A stretch of DNA of 53,689 bases from an uncultured Selenomonadales bacterium (GCA_900316935.1 ONEW01000032.1:1-53689), one strand, 5' to 3'. Counted from the stretch's first letter, positions 44,025-52,299 are shown. Translations and numbers: made by a program. Notes: a model not told the origin generated them from the sequence alone.

Positions 44025-45701
44025 TTACCAGTTTCTGAACTTAGCAGGCGGATTGTACAGGCCGTGAGACCATTCCACCAGATTGTGTACATTCTTGGCG
44101 GCCAGCATGGAGCGGTTTGCGCGGGAGATATCGATGCCCAGGTCCGCCGCGGTCTTGATGATGCCCAGTTCCCGCAGGCGCTGCGTTTCCTTCGGATCCG
44201 CCTTCATGCCGACTTCCGTGAATCCGGCAATGCCGCGGATGGCGGCAGTGCGTTCTTCCATGGTGCGGCATTTATGCAGGTACGCAATCCCTTCCTCCGT
44301 AATGATATGGGTCAGGTCGTCGCCGTAAATCATGACCGGTTCGATTGCGAGGTTTGCGTTCTTGGCCAGGGCGAAGGCATCCAGTTCCTCCACGAAGCCG
44401 GGCGCCAGTTTTTCACGGAAGGTTTCCGCAAGCTGGACCACCAGGCGTTTGCCGCGGTGCAGTTCCGGCCCGAACAGCTGATCCTTGATGCCGTATTCCT
44501 CGCCGCATTTCAGCCAGGCACCAGAACTGTGCCGGCGGCCTTTGGCATCGCAGCCCATGTTCGGCGCGCCGCCGAAGCCTGCGACGCGGGTCGCCGTCGC
44601 CGTGCTGCTGTTGCCGTACGGATCGATCTGCAGCGTGCCGCCGATGAACATGTCGATGGCGTAATGGCCTGCCGTCTGGGAGAAGGCACGGTTGGAACGC
44701 ATCGAACCATCCGGCCCGACGAAGAACACGTCGCTGCGGGCAGCTACGTAATCCTCCATGCCCAGTTCGCCGCCGAAGCTGTGGACCGACTGCACCCAGC
44801 CCGTTTCGATGGCCGGAATCAGCGTGGGATGCGGATTCAGGATGAAGTGCGAGCAGATTTTGCCTTTCAGGCCCAGTTCCTCGCCGTAGGTCGGCAGCAG
44901 CAGCTCGATGGCCGCCGTATCGAACCCGATGCCGTGGTTCAGGCTCTGTACGCCGTATTCCCCGTAAATGCCCTTGATCGCCATCATGCCTTTCAGCACC
45001 TGGGCGTCCGTAATGAGGGCCGGGTCACGGGTGAACAGCGGCTCGATATAGAACGGTTTCGGGGACTGGATGACGAAGTCGACCCAGTCGCCGGGGATAT
45101 CGACGCGGGGCAGCTTGTCCACGATCTTGTTGACCTGCGCGATGACGATGCCCTGGCGGAACTTCGTGGCTTCCACGATGGCCGGCGTATCTTCCGTGCT
45201 GAACCCCGTAAACAGGTTGCCGTCCTTATCCGCCATGGTGGCTGCGACCAGGGCGACCTTCGGGGTCAGGTCGACGAAATAGCGCCCGTACAGTTCGAGG
45301 TACGTATGAATGGCGCCCAGTTCCAGTTTCCCTTCCCGCAGGAACTCCGCAATGCGGCCGGCCTGGGGACCGGAGAAGGACATGTCCAGCTTTTTGGCGA
45401 TCCCCTTTTCAAATACATCCAGATGTTCCGGCAGGGTCAGGACCGACTGTACCATGTGCAGGTCATGGATCTTCTTGGGATCCACTTGGCACAGGCATTT
45501 GGCAAGGAAGTCGGCCTGCTTCTGGTTATTGCCTTCGATGTTCACCTTGTCGAAAGGCTTGATGACCGCCTCCAGCAAAGCAACCGTATCCTTTTGGTCA
45601 ACGATTTTGCCCTCTTTGACAAAGGGAGCAGCTGCTTTCATCCGTTCCTGGGTATCCTTTTTCAAGGTATCCCATTCAGTCCGTGTGCTTTTGAACTCCA
45701 T
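44025..45701 (-). CDS. madA: Malonate decarboxylase alpha subunit (acetyl-carrier:malonate carrier transferase)
   Basis: 558 residues, MdcA/MadA CoA-transferase-type subunit that exchanges acetate for malonate on MadE. Typical stretches: MEFKSTRTEWDTLKKDTQER, LVAATMADKDGNLFTGFSTE, YGVQSLNHGIGFDTAAIELL, MEDYVAARSDVFFVGPDGSM. Start at ATG 45701 with AAAGGAGAG upstream. First gene of the large enzyme unit, preceded by the attenuator-like leader described at 45800-45885. Confidence 0.97.
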   Translation of the reverse strand: MEFKSTRTEWDTLKKDTQERMKAAAPFVKEGKIVDQKDTVALLEAVIKPFDKVNIEGNNQKQADFLAKCLCQVDPKKIHDLHMVQSVLTLPEHLDVFEKGIAKKLDMSFSGPQAGRIAEFLREGKLELGAIHTYLELYGRYFVDLTPKVALVAATMADKDGNLFTGFSTEDTPAIVEATKFRQGIVIAQVNKIVDKLPRVDIPGDWVDFVIQSPKPFYIEPLFTRDPALITDAQVLKGMMAIKGIYGEYGVQSLNHGIGFDTAAIELLLPTYGEELGLKGKICSHFILNPHPTLIPAIETGWVQSVHSFGGELGMEDYVAARSDVFFVGPDGSMRSNRAFSQTAGHYAIDMFIGGTLQIDPYGNSSTATATRVAGFGGAPNMGCDAKGRRHSSGAWLKCGEEYGIKDQLFGPELHRGKRLVVQLAETFREKLAPGFVEELDAFALAKNANLAIEPVMIYGDDLTHIITEEGIAYLHKCRTMEERTAAIRGIAGFTEVGMKADPKETQRLRELGIIKTAADLGIDISRANRSMLAAKNVHNLVEWSHGLYNPPAKFRNW

Positions 45702-45885
45702 ACTGTTCTCTCCTTTCGCGACTTTAAATCTTCCATATAACAAAAGCATCCTGAAAACGCACATCACCGGACGGAATCCCCGTTTCCAGGGAAAAGGAAA
45801 AGAGCATAAAAACCCCTCTTGCAAAGGCTCTCATGCTCTCATATCCTCATTCCGTATTCAGTTGCCAAGATGCTTCAGATATGCA
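45702..45885 (-). promoter_or_regulatory. NAG-rich leader with terminator-like hairpin upstream of madA
   Basis: Between hutP1 and madA. Minus strand reads GAATGAGGATATGAGAGCAT then GAGAGCC and AAGAGGGG: a series of GAG/AAG triplets. Seven-base arms AGAGCAT (45833-45839) and ATGCTCT (45801-45807) close a hairpin with a smaller inner stem, followed by TTTCCTTTT. This matches the hutP-terminator-hutH plan of Bacillus. The T-run is interrupted, so termination strength is uncertain. Confidence 0.6.
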
Positions 45886-46332
45886 TCAGATGTGCATCAC
45901 GCCCAATCCGGCGCGTTCATGGTTCGTCATATAATGCAAAGCAGATTGTCCGAAAATGGCTACAGCAATCCAGTGTTCCTTGCGGACAATGGCGATCTTC
46001 AAGGCGAGACTGGAACTGGTCGCTACATTCACCAAAATCCCTTTTTGTGCCTCTTCCGTAGCATGTACCAGTGCATGGATCTCGTTCGGGAGCTTTTGGA
46101 TGACGCCGGCATTCAGCCCGGCACCGATCACCGCCCGGTTCACCTGGTCCTGGAACCCGTTCGTCGCCGTTTTTCCCCCTACTTCCGTGACCACGAATTT
46201 ATGCCCCATGGCGAGGACCATTCTCTTGGCTTCCTCCTCGTCGTGGATGGTCCTGGTCAACGCCAGCAGCATGGCGGCGACGCTGGCTGACTGGAGACTG
46301 TCCCCAAAAGGGATCTCCGCTTCCTTTTTCAT
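45886..46332 (-). CDS. HutP-family RNA-binding antiterminator, copy 1
   Basis: 148 residues, same length as Bacillus HutP. Conserved features line up with the family: NEIHALVHATEEAQKG (His86/His90), EHWIAVAIFGQSA, and TNHERAGLGVMHI (His138). In Bacillus HutP the equivalent histidines bind magnesium for RNA recognition, and the protein binds NAG triplets to prevent termination when histidine is present. The start at 46332 has AAGGAG upstream. It is last in the madB-birA-hutP1 unit and directly precedes the madA leader. Ligand is not known here. Confidence 0.85.
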   Translation of the reverse strand: MKKEAEIPFGDSLQSASVAAMLLALTRTIHDEEEAKRMVLAMGHKFVVTEVGGKTATNGFQDQVNRAVIGAGLNAGVIQKLPNEIHALVHATEEAQKGILVNVATSSSLALKIAIVRKEHWIAVAIFGQSALHYMTNHERAGLGVMHI

Positions 46333-46364
46333 AGTGCACTCCTTCAGCGTTGAGCTCATTCCGT

Positions 46365-47141
46365 TTAAAACCGGATACTGATTTCTCCGAAATCAAACTC
46401 CTGAAGGGTTCCGTCTTTGGCTTGCACCTGCAGGCTGCCGTACTCGCTGATTCCGGTCGCCAGTCCTTCGCAGATGACTTGGTCGTCATCTTTCACGAGG
46501 ACCGGCCTGCCCAACGTGCCGTTATACTCAATCCACTTCTCCCGGATGCGGGAGAACCCGCTCACCTGCCAAAGGTTGTACCATTTTTCAAAACTTTCGA
46601 GGAATTTACCAAGTATCAAATCAGAATCTGCCCTGGAACCCGACTCAATCAGGATGGAGGTCGCCTTCTCCTTCAACTCATCCGACAAATCCGACTGCGC
46701 CAGATTGACATTGATTCCGATTCCGACAATCGCATACTCAGTACCGGTTTCATTCAAACGCATTTCCGATAAGATGCCGCATATCTTTTTGCCGTCAACA
46801 ATCACATCATTCGGCCATTTTATCATTGCCCGGACCCCGCAGGTCCCGCGCAATGTCTCTGCCACCGCAACCGCGGCAAGCAGCGTTACCTGGGCGACAA
46901 ACCAGGAATCCCGGCGGGGCCGTAAGATCAGCGTGAACCAAAGTCCCGCATCCAGTCCGGATTCCCACACCCTGCCCAGCCTGCCCCGGCCGCGCAGCTG
47001 GCGGCCGGCCCGGATGACCGTGCCTTCCTCCGCTCCGCGGGAGGCGAATTCCATCGCTGTCGTATTCGTGGAATCCAGTTCCTTGAAATAATGGACCGGT
47101 TTTCCCTGGATCGGATATTCCACACCCTGTTCCGTGTCCAT
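46365..47141 (-). CDS. birA: Biotin-protein ligase (no DNA-binding domain)
   Basis: 258 residues. Catalytic core only: FKELDSTNTTAMEFA, AGRQLRGRGRLGRVWES (the GRGRxGR biotinyl-AMP loop), IKWPNDVIVDGKKICGIL, and a C-terminal SH3-like part. No helix-turn-helix, so it cannot repress biotin genes. Placement inside the malonate locus suggests it serves MadF. Start 47141 with AAAGGGG upstream. Confidence 0.93.
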   Translation of the reverse strand: MDTEQGVEYPIQGKPVHYFKELDSTNTTAMEFASRGAEEGTVIRAGRQLRGRGRLGRVWESGLDAGLWFTLILRPRRDSWFVAQVTLLAAVAVAETLRGTCGVRAMIKWPNDVIVDGKKICGILSEMRLNETGTEYAIVGIGINVNLAQSDLSDELKEKATSILIESGSRADSDLILGKFLESFEKWYNLWQVSGFSRIREKWIEYNGTLGRPVLVKDDDQVICEGLATGISEYGSLQVQAKDGTLQEFDFGEISIRF

Positions 47142-47224
47142 GTCCAACACCCCTTTCCAGGTTCCGGCGCAGCTCCGGAAGGAGCAGGAAATCCGCTGCC
47201 GTCCGAAGCCGCCCCCTGGAAAAC

Positions 47225-48442
47225 TTATTTCAGGAACCCGATGGTGGAGATCATCACGCCGCAGGCCACGGCGGAAACGATGACACCCGCGATATTGGCG
47301 CCCATTGCAACCGGCATGACGACGGCGAAGGGGTTTTCATCCTCCGCTGCATGCTGCGCGATTTTGGCAGTGGACGGAACGCAGGAGACACCGGCGATAC
47401 CGACTACGGGGTTGAAGTTCTTTCCGCCTTTTGCCCAATAGACGACCCAGCCGCCGACCACGCCGACCACGCCGGAAATTGCCAGGGCCAGGATTCCCAG
47501 TGCCACGATGATGGCCACTTTCGGGTTCAGCAGCGTCGAAGCTTCGCACAGGCAGCCAAGCAGCAGGCCCAGCAGGATTGTCGCCGTATACATGACGGTG
47601 TTTTCAATCAGGTCCTGGTACGGAACGATTTCCGCTTCCTTGATGGCCATGCCCAGGAAGAAGGACATGATCAGCGGGGCCGCCATCGGCAGCAGCAGGC
47701 ACAGGGTGCCGCATGCCACCATGATGAAGATGAACTTGGACTTTTTGGAGACTTCGGGCATATCCAGCAGGATGTCCATGCCCCGGTATTTTTTAGGGAC
47801 CATCCACTTTACGATCCAGGGATACCCGGCATACGTAAGGGACAGATACAGGTAGGCGATGACGGAAATCGGGACGAACAGTTCCGGCGCCGCCATCAGG
47901 GACGTGAAGAGCACCATCGGGCCGTCCGCGCCGCCAATGGATGCCACGGCAACCGCCTCGTTCGGGGCCAGGCCGAACCATACGCCCAGTACCAGCGTGG
48001 CAAACGTGCCGGCTTCCGCGAAGATGGCGATGATGATGGAAGTCCAGGGACTTGCCAGGATGAAGCCGATTTCACACATCGCGCCGACGCCCATGAAGAC
48101 CATGCAGGCAACCAGGCTGTTCGAGAAAGTGAAGTTGTAGATCGGCTGCAGGAAGTTGACCTGCATGATGTTGATCAGTTCGTTCGGATTGGCAATCAGC
48201 GGATTCAGGAACAACGTGCCCGTATTCCCGTCCGCCAGGAACAGGACGCCCGTATTGATGCAGATCATGCCGATGCCCATGGGCACCATGATCAGCGGTT
48301 CCAGCGTACGCTTGAACCCGTAATACGCAAGGATAAAGCCTAAAATGATCAGCACGACGCGGGCGCCTGCAATCACAGGATCCTGTGTGAAGAAGCTCGC
48401 GATGCCGGGAAACATGTTCATAGCAATCGTCGTTACATCCAT
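47225..48442 (-). CDS. madB: Sodium-pumping carboxybiotin decarboxylase subunit
   Basis: 405 residues, OadB/GcdB/MadB family, about ten membrane segments. Hallmarks: ASIGGADGPMVLFTSL (essential Asp region) and NPVVGIAGVSCVPSTAKIAQ. It decarboxylates carboxybiotin on MadF and exports sodium. Three bases after the 45-residue membrane protein gene. Similar pumps serve oxaloacetate or glutaconyl-CoA decarboxylases, but the surrounding mad genes make malonate the likely system. Confidence 0.95.
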   Translation of the reverse strand: MDVTTIAMNMFPGIASFFTQDPVIAGARVVLIILGFILAYYGFKRTLEPLIMVPMGIGMICINTGVLFLADGNTGTLFLNPLIANPNELINIMQVNFLQPIYNFTFSNSLVACMVFMGVGAMCEIGFILASPWTSIIIAIFAEAGTFATLVLGVWFGLAPNEAVAVASIGGADGPMVLFTSLMAAPELFVPISVIAYLYLSLTYAGYPWIVKWMVPKKYRGMDILLDMPEVSKKSKFIFIMVACGTLCLLLPMAAPLIMSFFLGMAIKEAEIVPYQDLIENTVMYTATILLGLLLGCLCEASTLLNPKVAIIVALGILALAISGVVGVVGGWVVYWAKGGKNFNPVVGIAGVSCVPSTAKIAQHAAEDENPFAVVMPVAMGANIAGVIVSAVACGVMISTIGFLK

Positions 48443-48445
48443 CGT

Positions 48446-48583
48446 TTATTCCACCCCTTCCCCGTTCTCATTCCCCGGTTTTCCGCCCATGAATTTGTTC
48501 AAAACAACGATCAGGGCAATCAACAATAGCGAAATGACCGCCGTAGCCAGATACGCAAAAGCTGCATACTCGACAATGTTCAT
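48446..48583 (-). CDS. Small membrane protein upstream of madB (OadG-like position)
   Basis: 45 residues: one membrane helix (YAAFAYLATAVISLLLIALI, then VVLNKFMGG) and an acidic tail (GNENGEGVE). Strong ribosome site (GAAAGGAG) before ATG 48583. Sodium-pump operons often contain a short OadG-type single-helix subunit; this one is shorter than usual, so homology is not certain. Translationally linked to madB. Confidence 0.75.
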   Translation of the reverse strand: MNIVEYAAFAYLATAVISLLLIALIVVLNKFMGGKPGNENGEGVE

Positions 48584-48904
48584 TGTCTTTCTCCTTTCTT
48601 TTTTCTTTTGTCCTTTTTCCCCTGGAGATTCCCCGTTTTTCCAAAGCCCGGTCCGGACAAGCCTGGAAAAATAAAAAAGGAGAAACAGAGTATCACTCCA
48701 TTTCTCCAACTCTCGCTGCTAATGTTTAATTTTCCGGGTAGAATCTCAGAGGATTACTGCACCTTTTCTCTCATGCCCGGAATGGTGTTTTTCCAGACAT
48801 CTCTCTCACATGAATCATATATCGGGCTTCAAAGATTTGTCAAGAACTTTTTAAGAAACAATTCAGCCTATAGCAAAACGGCATATGTCCTATATACGGA
48901 ACCG
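48584..48904 (-). promoter_or_regulatory. Promoter, NAG-rich leader and intrinsic terminator upstream of the madB unit
   Basis: Promoter: TTGACA (48838-48843), 18 bases, TATGAT (48814-48819). The predicted transcript then has GUGAGAGAGAUG, a stem with TTCCGGG/CCCGGAA arms (48776-48782 and 48732-48738) enclosing GAG, CAG and GAG triplets, then UUAGCAGCGAGAG, UGGAG, UGGAG. It closes with a hairpin (GGAGAAA 48701-48707; TTTCTCC 48679-48685; inner GAGT/ACTC) and TTTTTTATTTTT. The layout is an attenuator overlapped by candidate HutP sites, located just downstream of hutP2. Confidence 0.75.
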
Positions 48905-49345
48905 TCAAATATGCATGATCCCTAATCCGGAACGCTCATGGTTCATCAAATTGGAAATGGCGGAGCGCCCGAAAACGGCCACGGCAATCCAGGAATCCTT
49001 TCTGGCAATGGCGATTTTCGCATTCAGGCTGGAAGAATTCCCGCTTTCCCCGAACAAGCCTTTTTTCGAATCAATCAGGGCATGCAGGACGGCATGCACC
49101 TCGTAGGTGTTTTTCTCAATCACCTTGTTGTGCAGTGCCGCTCCCATCACGCTTTTGATGATCACATCCTGGAACGAGGTGGACCGGTATTTGCCGCCGA
49201 CTTCCGTCACCGCCACCTTGTAGCCCATGGTCTGCAACAGCCCCTTGATATACTGTTCATCCGTCATCGTATTCGTCATGGCCAGCAGCATCGCGGCAGA
49301 ACCCACGCCTGTCACCATGTTCTTCAATGCATCCATCGTTCCCAT
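48905..49345 (-). CDS. HutP-family RNA-binding antiterminator, copy 2
   Basis: 146 residues, paralogue of copy 1. Shared family features: TYEVHAVLHALIDSKKG (His84/His88), DSWIAVAVFGRSAI, MNHERSGLGIMHI (His136); also VAVTEVGGKYRSTSFQDVI against VVTEVGGKTATNGFQDQV of copy 1. It is followed at once by the madB-unit leader with promoter and terminator. Two nearby Met codons (first and fourth) are both possible starts. Confidence 0.85.
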   Translation of the reverse strand: MGTMDALKNMVTGVGSAAMLLAMTNTMTDEQYIKGLLQTMGYKVAVTEVGGKYRSTSFQDVIIKSVMGAALHNKVIEKNTYEVHAVLHALIDSKKGLFGESGNSSSLNAKIAIARKDSWIAVAVFGRSAISNLMNHERSGLGIMHI

Positions 49346-49387
49346 CCCCCGCTTTTCCCTTCAACATCCTGCCCTGTACAGGGCTTC

Positions 49388-49828
49388 TCACCACGCGGCC
49401 GGCACTTCGTCCACCGGCCCTACGACGAAGATCGTACCGGTCGACTTGCAGACCACATCGCCCTTCCGGTCCGTCACAGCCGCCTCGATGACCATGGTCG
49501 ACATGCCGTCGTGCAGCACACGTGCCGTCACCGTTGCCGTATCACAGAAAAAGATGCTCTTGATGTAGTTGATGTTGAAATTCAATGTCACGACCCGCCG
49601 GGCCATGCTCAGCGCCACGATCCCCATCGCCGTGTCCATGAGCGTCGCCAGCAGGCCTCCGTGGGCGGCGCCGTACATGTTCGTGTGCTTGTCATCGATG
49701 TCGATGTGCAGCACAGCTTCCCCGCGTTTTACGGAATCCACGCGGATATCGCATGTCTGGGCAAAGGGATTTGTTTTGCAGGAATCCTTGATGAACTGTT
49801 CAATGTCTTCTTTGTTGGTCAGTGCCAT
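49388..49828 (-). CDS. PaaI-type hotdog-fold thioesterase
   Basis: 146 residues. Hotdog signature AAHGGLLATLMDTAMGIVAL; also NFNINYIKSIFFCDTATVTA and GTIFVVGP. Cleaves acyl-CoA thioesters; substrate unknown. First gene upstream of hutP2, 42 bases apart, so hutP2 may be cotranscribed with it. Confidence 0.9.
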   Translation of the reverse strand: MALTNKEDIEQFIKDSCKTNPFAQTCDIRVDSVKRGEAVLHIDIDDKHTNMYGAAHGGLLATLMDTAMGIVALSMARRVVTLNFNINYIKSIFFCDTATVTARVLHDGMSTMVIEAAVTDRKGDVVCKSTGTIFVVGPVDEVPAAW

Positions 49829-49870
49829 AATACTCCTCCATGAAAAGCAGCGAGAGAAGTTTACGCCAAA

Positions 49871-49900
49871 ATTCTAGCACACTTTCCGTGGAATTTGCAA
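49871..49900 (-). promoter_or_regulatory. Promoter of the thioesterase-hutP2 unit
   Basis: Minus strand: TTGCAA (49895-49900), 18 bases, TAGAAT (49871-49876) with TG just upstream (TGCTAGAAT). Confidence 0.65.
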
Positions 49901-49933
49901 ACGGTATCGGCCGGAGGTCCTCCCCCGTATATG

Positions 49934-50004
49934 TCCCGCAAATAAAACGGCTCATTTGATACGTATCGCTTTTATACGTATTTTTCCGGCACGTATTAAA
50001 AACG
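49934..50004 (+). repeat. Diverged third copy of the 99-bp repeat
   Basis: Shares CCCGCAAATAAA, CGGCTCATTTGATACGT, TTTATACGT and CACGTATTAAAA with copies 1 and 2 in the same order and spacing, with scattered changes. Lies between divergent thioesterase and dpaL genes. Confidence 0.85.
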
Positions 50005-50038
50005 GTGCTCCCGTGTCGACGGGCAGGACGAAACACGG

Positions 50039-50044
50039 TATAAT
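50039..50044 (+). promoter_or_regulatory. -10 element for dpaL
   Basis: TATAAT 27 bases before the dpaL start codon; upstream TGTCGA at 50014 is only a weak -35 (19-base spacer). AAGGAGG provides the ribosome site. Confidence 0.55.
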
Positions 50045-50071
50045 GGGAAAAAGGAAAAGGAGGCAGCCACC

Positions 50072-51280
50072 ATGACCAATCATATGCAGGACCACATGGA
50101 AGCCGTACACCGCCAGCATCCCCGTTCCGTAAGCATCCCGCCGGCGTTCGGCGTGGCGCAGGCCCGGCAGGTACGCGCCTTCCACCGGACCATCCCGGAG
50201 TATGCTGAAACGCCCCTGGTGCCACTGCGGAACCTGGCGCGGGAACTGGGCCTGGGCGGCCTCTTTGTGAAGGACGAAAGTTACCGCTTCGGTCTGAACG
50301 CGTTCAAAGCCCTCGGCGGCAGCTACAGCATGGCGAACGTGCTGGCGCGGAAACTGGGACGCCCGCTGCAGGAGCTGGGCTTTGCGGATCTGGCGGGTCC
50401 GGAGGCCCGCGCCCGGCTGGGTACGATGTCCTTTGTCACGGCGACGGACGGAAACCATGGCCGGGGTGTGGCGTGGACGGCCCGGCAGCTCGGGCAGAAG
50501 GCCGTCGTCTACATGCCGGCAGGCAGCGCGGCGGAACGGCTGGAGAACATCCGCCGGCTCGGGGCGGAAGCATCCATCCGGGACGGCAATTACGATGACA
50601 CAGTGCGTTTCGCGGCCGCCCAGGCGGAGCGGAACGGCTGGATCCTGGTGCAGGACACGGCGTGGGAAGGATATACGGAAATCCCGCGGTGGATCATGCA
50701 GGGCTACCTGACTTTGGCCGACGAAGCGGCCGAACAGCTGCCGTGTCCGCCGACGCACCTCTTCCTGCAGGCCGGCGTGGGATCCATGGCCGGCGCCGTG
50801 GCGGCCTACTTCGCCGACCGCTATCCCGGCGCGGCCAAGCCCGTCATCACGGTCGTCGAGCCCAACGGGGCGGACTGCCTCTTCCGCACGGCCCGGGCCG
50901 ATGACGGGACACTGCACGCCGTCCAGGACCTCCATTCCATCATGGCGGGACTGTGCTGCGGCGAACCGTGCTCCCTCGCCTGGGATTTGCTGAAGGAGAC
51001 GGCGGACTACTTCGTCTCCATCCCCGACCAAGCAGCGGCCAACGGCATGCGCATCCTGGGCGCGCCCCTGCCCGGCGACGGACGGATCATTTCCGGCGAA
51101 AGCGGCGCCGCCACGACAGGATTTGTCACGGAGCTGCTGCGCAATCCCGCCCTGCACGGCCTGCGGGACGAACTGGGCCTCGACGGCGGCGCGCAGGTCC
51201 TGTGCATCTCCACGGAAGGGGCCACGGACCGGGAAAACTACCGGCGCATCGTCTGGGACGGGGCGTACGGGGAAAAGTAA
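50072..51280 (+). CDS. dpaL: Diaminopropionate ammonia-lyase
   Basis: 402 residues, YgeX/DpaL family. Pyridoxal-phosphate enzyme that converts 2,3-diaminopropionate to pyruvate and ammonia. Motifs: VKDESYRFGLNAFKALGGSY (catalytic Lys), TATDGNHGRGVAW, LQAGVGSMAGAVAAYF, GESGAATTGF. Length is normal. Orphan in this window; ygeY/W-type partners are not adjacent. Confidence 0.95.
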   Translation: MTNHMQDHMEAVHRQHPRSVSIPPAFGVAQARQVRAFHRTIPEYAETPLVPLRNLARELGLGGLFVKDESYRFGLNAFKALGGSYSMANVLARKLGRPLQELGFADLAGPEARARLGTMSFVTATDGNHGRGVAWTARQLGQKAVVYMPAGSAAERLENIRRLGAEASIRDGNYDDTVRFAAAQAERNGWILVQDTAWEGYTEIPRWIMQGYLTLADEAAEQLPCPPTHLFLQAGVGSMAGAVAAYFADRYPGAAKPVITVVEPNGADCLFRTARADDGTLHAVQDLHSIMAGLCCGEPCSLAWDLLKETADYFVSIPDQAAANGMRILGAPLPGDGRIISGESGAATTGFVTELLRNPALHGLRDELGLDGGAQVLCISTEGATDRENYRRIVWDGAYGEK

Positions 51281-51303
51281 TTGCAAAACCGCAGACATGG
51301 GAA

Positions 51304-51335
51304 AAGCCGTTCCCGGAGGATGCCGGGAACGGCTT
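51304..51335. terminator. Hairpin after dpaL
   Basis: Perfect 13-base arms (AAGCCGTTCCCGG, 51304-51316 and 51323-51335). The plus-strand tail AAATTATAT is poor in T; the minus-strand side is TTTTCCC. Probably a terminator for dpaL with a weak U-tract. Confidence 0.6.
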
Positions 51336-51395
51336 AAATTATATCTGACTCCATTTTTCAGTTTCAGGGAAAAGGGAATATCACTTTGGGCCCAT

Positions 51396-51696
51396 TCAGT
51401 TGTGACTCACTGCACGCGGATTCATCGCTTTTTCCTGCTTCATCAAAAAGCATTGTTCATCAAATTCCGCCTGCAAATTGAGCCAGACTTCGATTCCCGT
51501 ACCAAGCATATTGGACAACTTCAACGCCAGATCATGCTACAGGGGAATTTCACCGTTTACCAACCTACTTACGGTGTTTCCCGTCGTTCCCAGGCGTTTT
51601 GCGAACTCACTGTGCGTGATTTCCATCGCTTCAATGGTGTCTCACATAGTAACCGGGATGAAACGCTATCAAGCCGTTATATTCGATTTTATTCAT
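51396..51696 (-). pseudogene. Broken HigA-type antitoxin (XRE helix-turn-helix)
   Basis: Minus strand begins MNKIEYNGLIAFHPGYYVR, then a two-base deletion within GAGAGA shifts frame; the next frame reads TIEAMEITHSEFAKRLGTT, GNTVSRLVNGEIPL, stop (TAG), then HDLALKLSNMLGTGIEVWLN. This is a HigA/VapI-type antitoxin with both a frameshift and a nonsense codon. No HigB toxin gene is seen beside it. Restoring two bases and the stop codon gives a full 100-residue reading frame. Confidence 0.85.
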
Positions 51697-51765
51697 AATG
51701 CTTGGACACCTCCTCTGTGTTGCTCTAAGGAATTTTTGTGATGTGTCTTGAGATATATATGTACC

Positions 51766-52299
51766 TTATTTCTCAAAGCAAATTTTCTGCCTCCGCATAT
51801 ACTCGAACAAGTCACTGCACCTTACACCAAAGTAATTTGCTACATCGGGGATTTTTATTGACTTGGACTTTCTGTTTGTACTTAAGTTGTTGTTTGGTTT
51901 TTCAAACGTTATTAAGGTATACCCCTCTGCCATGGCTGTTGCCACCAACCATGGATCGGCTGCCGTGTAATCTTGCCAGCTCTGTTGCCCCACTGGGTTA
52001 TAGTACCCACATTTCGAAACATATTGCATGATTTCCTGATATGACGAGACGATAGAACTATCATTCGTAGAAATAAGGCATGCAGGTACACGAGCATATT
52101 GTTTGTCTAACCACTGCGCTAATGAATCTTCACCGGCCAACTCGACTTGAACCTTATCAAGAATGAATAAGTCCACTCCCAAATGTGAAGCAATCAATTC
52201 CCAAAAAACAGGGGCAATGTCAAATGCGTAAAATTTACGGCAAGCAGAAATCAAGATATTTGCATCAACCAAATATTTTGTCCCCAAGTCACTGCTCAC
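51766..52299 (-). CDS. DUF4411 PIN-like toxin protein
   Basis: 177 residues. PIN-like start KYLVDANILISACRKFYAFD with the acidic Asp, PADPWLVATAMAEGY-type later motif (TAADPWLVATA) and LITFEKP. DUF4411 proteins are predicted ribonuclease toxins paired with ImmA/IrrE-type proteins. It overlaps the upstream gene by 11 bases. Base composition is AT-richer than the rest of the window, suggesting horizontal transfer. Confidence 0.85.
   Translation of the reverse strand: MSSDLGTKYLVDANILISACRKFYAFDIAPVFWELIASHLGVDLFILDKVQVELAGEDSLAQWLDKQYARVPACLISTNDSSIVSSYQEIMQYVSKCGYYNPVGQQSWQDYTAADPWLVATAMAEGYTLITFEKPNNNLSTNRKSKSIKIPDVANYFGVRCSDLFEYMRRQKICFEK

Noticed and set aside
48679..48782. T-box riboswitch in the madB-unit leader
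   Set aside because: No AGGGUGGNACCGCG T-box sequence is present; the HutP-like context explains the hairpins better.
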